From contig JAUWAC010000011.1 of NCBI GenBank assembly GCA_030602245.1, forward strand, positions 26,931-90,930: a DNA stretch of 64,000 bases, read 5' to 3'. The notes under the pieces are model-generated. The model worked only from the letters and a program-made list of their open reading frames with translations, did not search any database and was not told the DNA's origin. Source of the stretch: Marinobacterium sp. Lineage in GTDB: Bacteria > Pseudomonadota > Gammaproteobacteria > Pseudomonadales > Balneatricaceae. Shown here in pieces: positions 8,288 through 18,056 of this stretch. Position 1 is the first letter of the stretch, and each line of letters begins with the position of its first letter. A program made the translations under genes and the position numbers.

Positions 8288-9574
8288 TCAGTCAGCTTTT
8301 TCCCGCGCGATCGCGCGATAGGCGATATCGGTGCGGTAGTAGGCATCTTTCCAGCTCACCTGATCGACCAGTGCGTAGGCACGCTGCTGTGCGTCGGTGA
8401 CGCTGTCGCCGAGTGCGGTGACGCAGAGCACGCGCCCGCCCGCCGTGACGACCTTGCCATCCACCAGTTTGGTGCCGGCATGGAAGATCTTGCTGTCTGC
8501 CGGGCAGTCGGCCGGCAGGCTGATCTCGTCGCCCTTGGCGTAGCTGCCGGGATAGCCACCGGCGGCCATGACCACACCCACCGACGGGCGTGCATCCCAC
8601 TCGGCTTCGACCTGGTCCAGCCGCTTGTCGAGTGCCGCGTTGCAGAGCTCGACCAGGCTGGATTTCAGGCGCAGCATGATCGGCTGGGTTTCCGGATCAC
8701 CGAAGCGGCAGTTGTACTCGATGACCTTGGGCGTGCCGTCGGCCATGATCATCAGGCCGGCATACAGGAATCCGGTGTACTCGTTGCCTTCAGCGGCCAT
8801 ACCGCGCACGGTGGGCAGGATCACCTCTTCCATGATGCGGTTGTGGATATCCGGCGTCACCACCGGGGCCGGCGAGTAGGCGCCCATGCCGCCGGTGTTG
8901 GGACCGCTGTCGCCGTTGCCGACGCGTTTGTGATCCTGGCTGGTGGCCATCGGCAGGACATGTTCACCATCGACCATGACGATGAACGAGGCTTCCTCGC
9001 CGTCGAGGAACTCCTCGATGACGACGCGGTGTCCGGCATCACCGAAGGCATTGCCGGCAAGCATGTCCCGGATCGCGGCTTCGGCTTCCTCCAGCGTCAT
9101 CGCGACGATAACGCCTTTGCCGGCGGCGAGGCCGTCAGCCTTGACGACGATCGGTGCGCCTTTTTCACGCACGTATGCCAGCGCCGGTTCCACGGCGGTG
9201 AAGTTCTGGTATTCGGCGGTCGGAATCTGGTGCCGTGCCAGGAAGTCCTTGGTGAACGCCTTGGAGCCTTCCAGCTGAGCGGCGCCGGCGCTCGGGCCGA
9301 ACACGCGCAGGCCCCGTGCGTTGAACGTATCCACAATGCCGGCCACGAGTGGCGCTTCCGGTCCGACGATGGTCAGATCGATGCCGTTCTCCTGCGCGAA
9401 CGCGGCCAGCTCGTCCAGTGCCATGACGTCGATATCGACGTTGCACAGCTTGTTTTCCTGCGCCGTGGCGGCGTTGCCCGGGGCGACGTAGACGGTCTCG
9501 ACCGCCGCGTCGCGGGCACAGGCCCAGGCCAGCGCGTGTTCGCGCCCGCCGGAGCCGATGACAAGAATCTTCAT
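8288..9574 (-). CDS. purD: Phosphoribosylamine-glycine ligase
   Basis: A 428-residue GAR synthetase, normal length. It catalyses ATP-dependent joining of phosphoribosylamine and glycine, the second step of purine synthesis. The N-terminus MKILVIGSGGREHALAWA is the classic PurD start. The ATP-grasp domain shows KADGLAAGKGVIVA near residue 145 and IEEFLDGEEAS near 190, and NTGGMGAYSPAP near 232 is the family signature. It follows purH by 16 bp on the same strand, so the two consecutive purine enzymes share a transcript that begins with dusB and fis. Confidence 0.97.
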   Translation of the reverse strand: MKILVIGSGGREHALAWACARDAAVETVYVAPGNAATAQENKLCNVDIDVMALDELAAFAQENGIDLTIVGPEAPLVAGIVDTFNARGLRVFGPSAGAAQLEGSKAFTKDFLARHQIPTAEYQNFTAVEPALAYVREKGAPIVVKADGLAAGKGVIVAMTLEEAEAAIRDMLAGNAFGDAGHRVVIEEFLDGEEASFIVMVDGEHVLPMATSQDHKRVGNGDSGPNTGGMGAYSPAPVVTPDIHNRIMEEVILPTVRGMAAEGNEYTGFLYAGLMIMADGTPKVIEYNCRFGDPETQPIMLRLKSSLVELCNAALDKRLDQVEAEWDARPSVGVVMAAGGYPGSYAKGDEISLPADCPADSKIFHAGTKLVDGKVVTAGGRVLCVTALGDSVTDAQQRAYALVDQVSWKDAYYRTDIAYRAIAREKAD

Positions 9575-9591
9575 CGCTTGCTATCCCTGTA

Positions 9592-11175
9592 TCAGTGACG
9601 GAAGTGGCGCATGCCGGTAAAGACCATCGCCATGCCGTGTTCGTCGGCGGCGTCGATCACTTCCTGGTCACGCATTGAGCCACCTGGCTGGATGACGGCG
9701 GTGATGCCGGCCTGGGCCGCGGAATCGATACCGTCGCGGAACGGGAAGAACGCATCCGATGCCATGACGGAGCCTTTCACTTCCAGCCCTTCGTCGGCGG
9801 CCTTGATGCCGGCGATCTTGGCGGAGTAGACACGACTCATCTGGCCCGCGCCGATGCCGATGGTCTGGCCGTTTTTGGCGTAGACGATGGCGTTGGATTT
9901 GACGAACTTGGCGACTTCCCAGCAGAACAGCAGGTCGCGGATCTCCTGTTCGGTGGGCTGCTTTTTGGTCACGATCTTGAGCTGGGACGCATCGACCATG
10001 CCCAGGTCGCGATCCTGCACCAGCAGGCCGCCGTTGACGCGCTTGTAGTCAAAGGCGTGGGCGCGCTGCGCGTCCCATTCACCGCATTCGAGCAGGCGTA
10101 CGTTCGGTTTGCTGGCGACGATGTCGGACGCATCCTGAGTGACTTTCGGCGCGATGATCACTTCGACGAACTGACGCTCGACGATCACCTTGGCCGTCTC
10201 GGCATCCAGCTCGCGGTTGAAGGCGATGATGCCGCCGAAGGCCGAAGTCGGGTCCGTCTGGAAGGCGCGGTTGTACGCCTCGAGAATGTTGCTGCCGATG
10301 GCGACGCCACAGGGGTTGGCGTGCTTGACGATGACACAGGCCGGCTCCTGGAACGGCTTGACGCACTCCAGCGCGGCATCGGTGTCGGCCACGTTGTTGT
10401 ACGACAGCGCCTTGCCCTGCAGCTGGCGCGCGGTGGCGACGCTCGGCTCGGCCGGGTTGGCTTCGACATAGAAGGCCGCACGCTGGTGCGGGTTTTCGCC
10501 GTAGCGCATGTCCTGTGCCTTGATGAACTGGGTATTGAAGGTGCGCGGGAAGTCTGCCGGCGCCTCTTCGTCGCCCTCGACGATGGCGCCCAGGTAGTTG
10601 GCGATCATGCCGTCGTAGGCGGCGGTGTGCTCAAACGCCTTGACCGCCAGATCGAAGCGAGTCTTGTGGGACAGACCGCCGTCGGCTTCCAGCTCCTTCA
10701 GGATGCTGTCGTAATCGGACGCATTGACGACAATGGCAACATCCTTGTGATTCTTGGCGGCTGAGCGAACCATGGTCGGACCGCCGATGTCGATGTTTTC
10801 GATCGCCATCGGCAGGTCACAGTCGGGACGCGCGATGGTCTGAGCGAACGGGTAGAGGTTGACCACGACCATATCGATCGGATCGATGCCATGCTCGGCC
10901 ATCACCTCATCATCGGTACCGCGACGGCCAAGAATGCCGCCGTGAACCTTCGGGTGCAGCGTCTTGACGCGGCCGGCCATCATTTCCGGGAAACCGGTGT
11001 AGTCGGAGACCTCGGTAGCCGGAATCGCGTTGTCGCACAGCAGCTTGAAGGTACCGCCGGTGGAGAGGATCTCGACGCCGCGTTCGGTCAGGGCGCGGGC
11101 AAAGTCGACGATGCCGGTCTTGTCCGACACGCTGATCAGCGCGCGACGAATCGGGGTGGTGTTCTGCTCAGACAT
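9592..11175 (-). CDS. purH: Bifunctional AICAR transformylase / IMP cyclohydrolase
   Basis: A 527-residue PurH, the enzyme of the last two steps to IMP. The N-terminal MGS-like cyclohydrolase domain (about 1-200) begins [17 protein letters not shown]. The C-terminal transformylase domain contains the conserved KHANPCGVA near residue 285 and ends with [18 protein letters not shown] and TGMRHFRH. It lies 32 bp downstream of fis and 17 bp upstream of purD. Linkage of dusB-fis to purHD is a common order in Pseudomonas-type genomes and links purine supply to growth-rate control. Confidence 0.97.
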   Translation of the reverse strand: MSEQNTTPIRRALISVSDKTGIVDFARALTERGVEILSTGGTFKLLCDNAIPATEVSDYTGFPEMMAGRVKTLHPKVHGGILGRRGTDDEVMAEHGIDPIDMVVVNLYPFAQTIARPDCDLPMAIENIDIGGPTMVRSAAKNHKDVAIVVNASDYDSILKELEADGGLSHKTRFDLAVKAFEHTAAYDGMIANYLGAIVEGDEEAPADFPRTFNTQFIKAQDMRYGENPHQRAAFYVEANPAEPSVATARQLQGKALSYNNVADTDAALECVKPFQEPACVIVKHANPCGVAIGSNILEAYNRAFQTDPTSAFGGIIAFNRELDAETAKVIVERQFVEVIIAPKVTQDASDIVASKPNVRLLECGEWDAQRAHAFDYKRVNGGLLVQDRDLGMVDASQLKIVTKKQPTEQEIRDLLFCWEVAKFVKSNAIVYAKNGQTIGIGAGQMSRVYSAKIAGIKAADEGLEVKGSVMASDAFFPFRDGIDSAAQAGITAVIQPGGSMRDQEVIDAADEHGMAMVFTGMRHFRH

Positions 11176-11207
11176 AATGGTGGGTTCGCTTCTCTCTGTT
11201 CGCCGAA

Positions 11208-11504
11208 TTACAGCAGTCCGTACTGCTTCAGTTTCTTGCGCAGGGTGCCGCGGTTAAGACCGAGTACCTCGGATGCCTTGGTCTGGTTGTCCTTGGTGTA
11301 GGCCATCACGCTCTCAAACAGCGGCGCTTCGATCTCAGACAGGACCATCTGGTACACGTCGGTAACCGGCTGACCATCGAGCTGCTTGAAGTAGCTGGTC
11401 AGCGACTGGTGAACGGTGTCACGCAGTGTCTGCGCCGGCATACCGGACTGCGGCTGGGTGGTGTGTGCATACTGTTCCAAATCTTTGCTATCCACTGTAC
11501 TCAT
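11208..11504 (-). CDS. fis: Nucleoid protein Fis
   Basis: A 98-residue Fis, the expected length. The C-terminal helix-turn-helix [23 protein letters not shown] is nearly identical to the family consensus, and the N-terminal part carries the beta-hairpin and dimer helices. Fis bends DNA and regulates rRNA and growth-phase genes. I place the start at the ATG giving [11 protein letters not shown]; an upstream extension in the same frame runs into the end of dusB and has no Fis similarity. dusB ends 16 bp upstream, reproducing the classical dusB-fis operon. Confidence 0.95.
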   Translation of the reverse strand: MSTVDSKDLEQYAHTTQPQSGMPAQTLRDTVHQSLTSYFKQLDGQPVTDVYQMVLSEIEAPLFESVMAYTKDNQTKASEVLGLNRGTLRKKLKQYGLL

Positions 11505-11520
11505 GTACCCAATCCTGGAT

Positions 11521-12495
11521 TCAGGCCGCGGCCTGGGCTGACAGCAGTTCAGCCACGGCGTCGACCTGATCACTTGACGTTTCTAGTTGATTGAAATGCT
11601 TCCTGAACCCGGCAGCGTCCGGGTGTTGCTGCAGATACCAGCCGACATGCTTGCGCGCGATGCGCACGCCCATGTATTCGCCGTAGAACGCGTACAGCGC
11701 GTGCAGGTGCTCGGTCAGTATCTCAAGAACCTCGGCCGGCTCGGGCGCCGCCAGTTTCTTTCCATGGCGCAGGTAGTGGTCGATTTCGCGCAGCAGCCAG
11801 GGCCGGCCCTGTGCGGCACGGCCGATCATGACGGCGCTGGCGCCGGTATGATCGAGTACCTGACGCGCCTTTTCCGGTGAGTCGATATCGCCGTTGGCGA
11901 TCACCGGCATCGACACCTGGGCGCAGATGCGGGCGATGGTGTCGTACTCCGCCTCGCCCTGATAGCGATCCGCGCGGGTGCGACCGTGCACGGCCAGCGC
12001 CGCGATGCCGGACTGCTCGGCGATGCGGGCGATCGTTTCACCGTTACGCATCTCGGGCGACCAGCCGGTGCGGATTTTCAGGGTGACGGGAATATCCACC
12101 GCGGCGACCACCGCTTCGAGGATCTCGCGGACCAGTGCTTCATCACGCAGCAGGGCAGAACCGGCGGCCTTGTTGCAGACCTTTTTGGCCGGACAGCCCA
12201 TGTTGATGTCGATGATCTGGGCACCGCGCTCGGCGTTCATCCGGGCGGCTTCGGCCATCATGGCAGGATCGCCGCCCGCGATCTGCACCGATCGGGGTTT
12301 GGCTTCGCCACGGTGGTCGAGGCGCAGCGCGGATTTGCGCGAATTCCACAGGCGGGTATCGGACGTGACCATTTCGGAGACGACGAGGCCCGCCCCCATG
12401 CGCCGGCAGAACTGCCGGAACGGACGGTCTGTCACCCCTGCCATCGGTGCCAGCACAACCTGACTGTCAATGGTGTAGGGGCCGATTTGAAACAT
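11521..12495 (-). CDS. dusB: tRNA-dihydrouridine synthase B
   Basis: A 324-residue flavoprotein that reduces uridine in the tRNA D-loop. It has the FMN-barrel opening LAPMAGVTDRPFRQFCRRMGA near residue 15 and the signature NMGCPAKKVCNKAAGSALLRD near 98 with the active-site cysteine. VHGRTRADRYQGEA near 168 is also typical. I choose the ATG over an adjacent upstream GTG because an AGGT ribosome site sits about 6 bases before it. It heads the dusB-fis-purH-purD transcript; in enterobacteria this promoter is strongly growth-rate controlled, which is not demonstrated here. Confidence 0.95.
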   Translation of the reverse strand: MFQIGPYTIDSQVVLAPMAGVTDRPFRQFCRRMGAGLVVSEMVTSDTRLWNSRKSALRLDHRGEAKPRSVQIAGGDPAMMAEAARMNAERGAQIIDINMGCPAKKVCNKAAGSALLRDEALVREILEAVVAAVDIPVTLKIRTGWSPEMRNGETIARIAEQSGIAALAVHGRTRADRYQGEAEYDTIARICAQVSMPVIANGDIDSPEKARQVLDHTGASAVMIGRAAQGRPWLLREIDHYLRHGKKLAAPEPAEVLEILTEHLHALYAFYGEYMGVRIARKHVGWYLQQHPDAAGFRKHFNQLETSSDQVDAVAELLSAQAAA

Positions 12496-12673
12496 CACGC
12501 ACCTGCCAAAAAAGGAAAAGAAATCTGGCCCGGGCCGCGAACGACCAAGGTCAGGGGTTCATTGGAAGGCGGCCAATGATACTCCTTCGACACTGGGGGT
12601 CCAACCCGTTTTTGTTGCTTTTTTGATCGATTCGGGGCTTGACCAAACCCGCTTTTTCGGCGTGTAACCGGTT

Positions 12674-13687
12674 CTAGCGGGCCGGTTTCAGGGTCAGGGA
12701 ATAGCTCAGTGCGCGGGCACCGGGATCGGTGATCTCAAGGCGCACTTCGACCGGGGTGCCGGGGGGCATCTGGGCCTGATCCAGTTGTCGGTTGGTCAGG
12801 TAATCGTCGGGCTGGAAGGTGCGCCGGGCGACCAGATTGCCGTGCAGATCGGAGAAGCTCAGCTGCAGGGCCGGGAACGGCTGGGCAAAGGCGGCACGGT
12901 TGTGCAGGCGCAGGTCGATACTCAGCGCATCGGCGAAGGCGGGGTGGGGACGCACGACCATGCGCTCGTTGACGATCTGATCGATGGCGTTGCGGCTCAG
13001 CGCGCACGGCAGCGTCTCGCAGGCCAGCGTGTACAGCGGCGCCAGGTCCGGATCACGTGCCAGCGTGCCGCGTTCGAACCAGGCGTATTGCAGACCGAGC
13101 AGCAGCAGGGCGGTGAGGCAGCCCAGTGCCCAGCCCGCCGTGGCGACCGGGTCACTGCTTTCCCGGCTCAGATCGAGCAGGATCGGTTCGGCATACAGAT
13201 GTGGAATGCCGTCGTCGGCGCCGTCGGAGCGGGGGCGCGCGGTTGGCTGGCGGTTGGGCGTTGTGGAGGAATCGTCTGTCGCCGCGTCGGCTTGCGATGA
13301 CGGGCGCGGCGTGGCCTCATCGGCGGCGGGCCGGACGTCGGTGGCGATCCTGTCGGTACCGCGTTCTGTTGTATCCGCAGGCGCAGGGGGCGCGGCAGAG
13401 CTCTCAGTGCCTGTGGCGATCCCGGTCGCGGTGGTCGTTGTCTGTGGCGTCGGGGGATAGTCGCTGTCGCGCGATCCGAGGTCGGGGCTGTTGCCGGCCG
13501 GGGCGGCGGTGGTCCGCTGCTGCGCCTGGCGTCGGCGCAGCTCCAGACGGTGCGCTTCGTTGCGGGCGTCGAACACCCGCAGACAGGCGCCGCAGCGGAC
13601 CTGTCCGTTCGCGATGTCGAGCTGGCCTTCGGTGACCCGAAAGCGGCTGTGGCAGCCGGGGCATTCGGTGATCAGCGGCTCACTCAT
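12674..13687 (-). CDS. Zinc-ribbon and DUF3426 membrane protein
   Basis: A 337-residue protein. Residues 8-38 are an MJ0042-type zinc ribbon with cysteines at 9, 12, 32 and 35. A long low-complexity linker rich in Ala, Thr, Pro and Asp covers about 50-160. One membrane helix lies at about 182-204 (GWALGCLTALLLLGLQYAWF), and the C-terminal DUF3426 domain (205-337) would be periplasmic. So the ribbon is cytoplasmic and the beta-rich domain is outside. Function is unknown. It follows prmA by 13 bp, the same position as in Pseudomonas, between prmA and dusB. Confidence 0.85.
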   Translation of the reverse strand: MSEPLITECPGCHSRFRVTEGQLDIANGQVRCGACLRVFDARNEAHRLELRRRQAQQRTTAAPAGNSPDLGSRDSDYPPTPQTTTTATGIATGTESSAAPPAPADTTERGTDRIATDVRPAADEATPRPSSQADAATDDSSTTPNRQPTARPRSDGADDGIPHLYAEPILLDLSRESSDPVATAGWALGCLTALLLLGLQYAWFERGTLARDPDLAPLYTLACETLPCALSRNAIDQIVNERMVVRPHPAFADALSIDLRLHNRAAFAQPFPALQLSFSDLHGNLVARRTFQPDDYLTNRQLDQAQMPPGTPVEVRLEITDPGARALSYSLTLKPAR

Positions 13688-13700
13688 CGTGCGGACAGCC

Positions 13701-14600
13701 TCAGCGTTTGATACCGGTCAGGCGGATCCAGCCCTCTTTTTCGACCGCCGGTTCCATGTCGAACCACTGCCGGTAGGCCGCGCTGACATCGTCACCCTGT
13801 TCCGCCAGCAGACCGGACAGCAGCAGGCGGCCACCCGGGCGCACCAGCCCGGCCAGCGTCGGTGCCAGTTGTACCAGCGGCCCGGCGAGGATGTTGGCGA
13901 CCAGCGTGTCGGCCTGCACCGACGGCGTGTCGGGGGGCAGGCAGGTCTGCAATCGCTGCGGCGAGAGCCGGTTGCGCTCCAGATTGTCGCGGGTGGCGGT
14001 CAGTGCCTGGGGGTCGATATCGACCGCGACCACTTCGCGGGCACCGAGCAACAGCGCGGCGATGCCCAGAATGCCACTGCCGCAGCCGTAATCGACCACG
14101 AGCTGCTCGTCCAGCGCTTGCGAATCGAGCCACTCAAGGCACAGTGCGGTGGTCGGATGGGTTCCGGTGCCGAAGGCAAGGCCGGGGTCGAGCATCATGT
14201 TGACGGCATTGGGATCCGGTGCCTCGCGCCAGCTCGGGCAGACCCAGAGACGTGCGCCGAACTGCATCGGGTGATAGCTCTCCATCCACTCCCGCTCCCA
14301 GTCCTTGTCCTCGAGAATCTCGGCCTTGAAGGATGGGTAGTCGCCGGCGGCGGGTACCGGCAGCTGCTGCTGGGCGTCGGCGAGCAGGTTCAGGGTTTCC
14401 TGCACGTCATGTTCGGCGGCGAACAGGCCGGTGACGATGGTACGGTTCCACAGCGGCGTGGTGCCGAGGTCCGGCTCGAAGATCGGCTGGTCGGCCGCGT
14501 CCTGATAGGTCACGGCGGCGCAGCCGGCGGCCAGCAGCAGGTCTTCGTACTGTTCGGCCTGATCGGGTGGGGTTTCAACCTTGATCTGTAACCAGGGCAT
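13701..14600 (-). CDS. prmA: Ribosomal protein L11 methyltransferase
   Basis: A 299-residue PrmA, the usual size. The N-terminal substrate-recognition domain begins MPWLQIKVETPPDQAEQYEDLL. The SAM-binding motif VVDYGCGSGILGIAALLLGA lies near residue 165 and the NPLT-like loop appears as VANILAGPL. It trimethylates L11. The start is set at the ATG of MPWLQ; an in-frame upstream ATG would run into the accC terminator and adds 39 unrelated residues. Transcribed with the DUF3426 gene. Confidence 0.95.
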   Translation of the reverse strand: MPWLQIKVETPPDQAEQYEDLLLAAGCAAVTYQDAADQPIFEPDLGTTPLWNRTIVTGLFAAEHDVQETLNLLADAQQQLPVPAAGDYPSFKAEILEDKDWEREWMESYHPMQFGARLWVCPSWREAPDPNAVNMMLDPGLAFGTGTHPTTALCLEWLDSQALDEQLVVDYGCGSGILGIAALLLGAREVVAVDIDPQALTATRDNLERNRLSPQRLQTCLPPDTPSVQADTLVANILAGPLVQLAPTLAGLVRPGGRLLLSGLLAEQGDDVSAAYRQWFDMEPAVEKEGWIRLTGIKR

Positions 14601-14665
14601 GGAGCGCTCCGTAAGGCTGTCGTTGTGCAAAGTATGTATTAACCGACAGTCATGCAAAAGAGTGA

Positions 14666-14695
14666 GATAAAAAAGCCCGCTACGAAGCGGGCTTT
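14666..14695 (-). terminator. Intrinsic terminator after accC
   Basis: On the minus strand AAAGCCCGC and GCGGGCTTT form a 9-bp stem around a 6-base loop, followed by a T-run (TTTTTTAT). It ends the accB-accC transcript before prmA. Confidence 0.85.
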
Positions 14696-14713
14696 CTGAC
14701 GGCCGGGGCTGGC

Positions 14714-16054
14714 TCACAGACCCAGCTTTTTCTCCAGGTAGTGGATATTGACACCGCCGCGGGCGAAGTTGGCATCGCGGACGATGTCGTGATGCAGCGG
14801 GATGTTGGTCTTGATCCCTTCCACAACCATTTCGTCCAGTGCATTCTGCATCCGGATCAGCGCGGTTTCGCGGTCCTCGCCCCAGGTGATCAGCTTGGCG
14901 ATCAGAGAGTCGTAGTGCGGCGGCACCGTGTAGCCGCCATACAGGTGCGAGTCGACGCGGACGCCGTTACCGCCCGGAGCATGGTAGTAGCTGACCTTGC
15001 CGGGGCTCGGCATGAAGGTGCGCGGGTCTTCGGCGTTGATGCGGCACTCGAAGGCGTGGCCGTTCAGCTTCACGTCTTCCTGCTTGATTGACAGCGGCTG
15101 ACCGGACGCGATGCGCAGCTGCTCCTTGACGATATCGACACCGGTCACCTGCTCGGTGACCGGGTGCTCCACCTGCACGCGGGTGTTCATCTCGATGAAG
15201 TAGAAGCCGCCATCCTCGTAGAGGAACTCGAAGGTGCCGGCACCGCGGTAGCCGATTTCGATACAGGCGTCGACGCAGGCCTTGAGCACGGCGGCGCGAG
15301 CGTCGGGGTCGATACCCGGGGCCGGTGCTTCCTCGACGACCTTCTGGTGACGGCGCTGCAGCGAGCAGTCGCGGTCGTACAGATGGATCGCGTTACCCTG
15401 ACCGTCGGCCAGGACCTGGATCTCGACGTGACGCGGCTTCTCGAGGAACTTTTCCATGTAGACCGTTTCGTCGCCGAACGCGGCTTTTGCCTCGGAGCGG
15501 GTCACCTGAACCGCGTTGGTCAGGTGCGCCTCGGTGTGAACCACGCGCATGCCGCGACCACCGCCACCGGCAGCGGCCTTGATGATGACCGGGTAGCCGA
15601 TGCGCTTGGCGATCTTGTGGATCGCTTCGTTATCGTCCGGCAGCGGGCCGTCGGAACCCGGCACGGTCGGTACACCGGCTTTCTTCATCGCCTCGATGGC
15701 GGATACCTTGTCGCCCATCAGGCGAATGGTCTCGGCGCGCGGGCCGATGAAGGTAAAGCCGGACTGCTCCACCTGCTCGGCGAAGCCGGCGTTTTCGGCC
15801 AGAAAGCCGTAGCCGGGGTGGATCGCGACTGAGTCGGTGACCTCGGCGGCGCTGATGATGGAGGGGATGTTCAGGTAGCTCTGGGTGGACGGTGCCGGGC
15901 CGATGCAGACGGCTTCGTCTGCCAGGCGCACGTGCATCAGGTCGCGGTCGGCGACCGAGTGTACCGCCACGGTCTTGATCCCCAGCTCCTTGCAGGCGCG
16001 CAGGATACGCAGCGCGATCTCGCCGCGGTTGGCTATGAGCACTTTATCGAGCAT
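14714..16054 (-). CDS. accC: Acetyl-CoA carboxylase, biotin carboxylase subunit
   Basis: A 446-residue biotin carboxylase, full length. It uses ATP and bicarbonate to carboxylate biotin on AccB, the first step of fatty-acid synthesis. Visible are the start [20 protein letters not shown], the ATP-grasp glycine loop [13 protein letters not shown] near residue 160, and the active-site segment [16 protein letters not shown] near 287. It lies 37 bp after accB and is closed by a strong terminator, so accBC is a two-gene unit. Confidence 0.97.
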   Translation of the reverse strand: MLDKVLIANRGEIALRILRACKELGIKTVAVHSVADRDLMHVRLADEAVCIGPAPSTQSYLNIPSIISAAEVTDSVAIHPGYGFLAENAGFAEQVEQSGFTFIGPRAETIRLMGDKVSAIEAMKKAGVPTVPGSDGPLPDDNEAIHKIAKRIGYPVIIKAAAGGGGRGMRVVHTEAHLTNAVQVTRSEAKAAFGDETVYMEKFLEKPRHVEIQVLADGQGNAIHLYDRDCSLQRRHQKVVEEAPAPGIDPDARAAVLKACVDACIEIGYRGAGTFEFLYEDGGFYFIEMNTRVQVEHPVTEQVTGVDIVKEQLRIASGQPLSIKQEDVKLNGHAFECRINAEDPRTFMPSPGKVSYYHAPGGNGVRVDSHLYGGYTVPPHYDSLIAKLITWGEDRETALIRMQNALDEMVVEGIKTNIPLHHDIVRDANFARGGVNIHYLEKKLGL

Positions 16055-16091
16055 CGTAGGGAAATCCTCAGGTCGAGTTCGAAACGGCGGT

Positions 16092-16556
16092 TCAGGCGAT
16101 GACGATCAGCGGCTGATCGTACTCGACCGGCTGCCCGTCCTCGACCAGGATCGCTTCGATCACGCCGGATTTGTCCGCTTCGATCTGGTTCATCATTTTC
16201 ATCGCTTCAACGATGCAGACAACATCGCCGGCCTTGACGCTCTGGCCGACTTCAACGAACGGTGCGGAGGTCGGCGACGGTGAACGGTAGAAGGTGCCGA
16301 CCATCGGCGAGCGGACGGAGTGACCGGCCGGCTCAGCCGGTGCGGTGTCGGCCGCCGGTGCTGCCGCCGGCGCGGGCTGTGCAGCGGGCTGCGGCTGGAT
16401 CGGTGCCTGCGCCATCGGCATCGGGGCATAGGCGGGCATGACGCTGCTGGAGGTCCGGCTGATGCGAACCGACTCTTCACCCTCTTTGATCTCGATCTCG
16501 TTGATGTTGGACTCTTCGAGCAGTTCGATCAGTTTTTTGACTTTGCGGATATCCAT
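16092..16556 (-). CDS. accB: Biotin carboxyl carrier protein of acetyl-CoA carboxylase
   Basis: A 154-residue BCCP. Residues 1-35 are the conserved N-terminal helix region, 36-78 a flexible Ala/Pro linker, and about 80-154 the biotinyl domain with [12 protein letters not shown]; the biotinylated lysine is 120. It carries carboxybiotin from AccC to the AccAD transferase. First gene of accB-accC. The biotin needed is made by the bio genes elsewhere in this window. No aroQ gene precedes it, unlike Pseudomonas. Confidence 0.96.
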   Translation of the reverse strand: MDIRKVKKLIELLEESNINEIEIKEGEESVRISRTSSSVMPAYAPMPMAQAPIQPQPAAQPAPAAAPAADTAPAEPAGHSVRSPMVGTFYRSPSPTSAPFVEVGQSVKAGDVVCIVEAMKMMNQIEADKSGVIEAILVEDGQPVEYDQPLIVIA

Positions 16557-16955
16557 CAGAATTGAATCTCGGAATGTTTGCTAGGGGTTTGAGGATGGCA
16601 ACTTTATCCGGAGGGCCGGCGGGCCGCGTCCGGATACGCAGAAAGTTGACTGTTGAATTGCGCGTAAGTGTGCATTAAAGGCGTGAATCTGTCCATGTGA
16701 ATTGGAAATTTTCCGGCATTAAGCAGCAGTTTGGCGACGTTTCCGGCTGTTTTGTCTGTTGGATGGCTGATCGTTGTGCGTCAGTCAACCGCCGGGGTGC
16801 TGTCCGTTGCAACCGTCCGGGCGGGAGCGGGTGCGCGTTGACCGGTGCACGGAAATTCGCCATAGTGCAACGCAGCATAAGCGCTGGCCACAGGGCGCCC
16901 TGTCATGCCCGTCCAGGTCGGTTTTTGCCCCACAGCTCGAGCAGTAAAAGGAAGA
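16557..16955. other. 399-bp divergent non-coding region (accB / DUF2333)
   Basis: This region separates minus-strand accB from the plus-strand DUF2333 gene and should hold both promoters. I see no gene in it; the short open frames are not protein-like. A good plus-strand promoter is listed at 16838-16866. A minus-strand accB promoter was not identified with confidence. Confidence 0.5.
16838..16866 (+). promoter_or_regulatory. Predicted sigma-70 promoter for the DUF2333 gene
   Basis: TTGACC (-35) and CATAGT (-10) are separated by 17 bases and lie about 90 bases before the DUF2333 ATG. Confidence 0.45.
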
Positions 16956-18005
16956 ATGTTGGATAGTCTGCAACGCGTCTGGTTTCGTTTCTGGGATGCA
17001 CTGACGGCACGTTTGGCCGGCGGGCGCGGATTCAAGGTGGTGCTGTCGGTACTTGTTGTCTATCTGTTGGCATGTGCGGCGGTGGGGCTCTACTGGAGTC
17101 TGGAGCCGTCCCGCTTCAGTGTGGCGCAGGCCGCGCAGCAGCAGGCGCAGGCGAATGGTCAGTCGGTGGTCACCGGTTATCACACCACGGCGGCGCTGAT
17201 CGGTATCACCGAAACCCTGCTCGACAAGCCGGGCGGTTATATCAGCAACGATCGCCTGCCGCCGGGTATCTGGCTCGACAATATGCCAGGCTGGGAGTTT
17301 GGCGCGCTGGTGCAGGCACGGGATATGGCGCGGGCGCTGCGTAAGACATTCAGTCGCTCCCAGTCGCAGTCGACCGAAGATCCGCATCTGGCGATCGCTG
17401 AGCCGCAGCTGCATTTCGATTCCAACAGCTGGATTCTGCCCTCGACCGAAGGGGAGTATCGGCGTGCGATTCGGGAGCTCAGGGCCTATCAGGCAGGACT
17501 TGGCAACAGCGCCGAACAGAATGCCCAGTTCTATGCCCGTGCCGATAACCTGCGCGACTGGCTCGGTGATGTGTCGACCCGGCTCGGCAGCCTGTCTCAG
17601 CGGCTCAGTGCCAGCGTCGGACAGCGCCGCCTGAACACTGATCTGGCCGGCAGCCCCGGCGCGACCCAGTCCACCGCGACCGGTGCCGAGGCCCGGGTAC
17701 AGACCCCCTGGCTGGAGATCGACAACGTATTCTATGAAGCGCGCGGTACAGCCTGGGCGTTGATCCATCTGCTGGAAGCGGTGGAGCTGGACTTTGCCAA
17801 CACGCTGGAGCAGAAAAGTGCCCGGGTCAGTGTGGATCAGATCATCCGCGAGCTGGAGGCGACCCAGTCGACGATCTGGAGCCCGATGATTCTGAACGGC
17901 ACCGAGTTCGGTCTGCTCGCCAATCATTCGCTGGTGATGGCCTCCTATATCTCCCGGGCCAATGCCGCGATAATCGATCTGCGGGAGTTGCTGTCGCAGG
18001 GCTGA
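16956..18005 (+). CDS. DUF2333 family membrane-anchored protein
   Basis: A 349-residue DUF2333 protein, of unknown function. One N-terminal membrane helix lies at about 27-50 (VVLSVLVVYLLACAAVGLYW). The remainder is predicted periplasmic and mainly helical, with the family segment TGYHTTAALIGITETLLDKPGGYISND near residue 80 and DNMPGWEFG. The ATG is chosen because AAAGGAAG lies just before it; an upstream in-frame ATG has no family similarity. A ParA ATPase gene follows 51 bp downstream on the same strand. Confidence 0.85.
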   Translation: MLDSLQRVWFRFWDALTARLAGGRGFKVVLSVLVVYLLACAAVGLYWSLEPSRFSVAQAAQQQAQANGQSVVTGYHTTAALIGITETLLDKPGGYISNDRLPPGIWLDNMPGWEFGALVQARDMARALRKTFSRSQSQSTEDPHLAIAEPQLHFDSNSWILPSTEGEYRRAIRELRAYQAGLGNSAEQNAQFYARADNLRDWLGDVSTRLGSLSQRLSASVGQRRLNTDLAGSPGATQSTATGAEARVQTPWLEIDNVFYEARGTAWALIHLLEAVELDFANTLEQKSARVSVDQIIRELEATQSTIWSPMILNGTEFGLLANHSLVMASYISRANAAIIDLRELLSQG

Positions 18006-18056
18006 TCGGTTCGGCCGGATCGCACTCCCGCCTGCGCACTACGAGAGGAAGCCAAG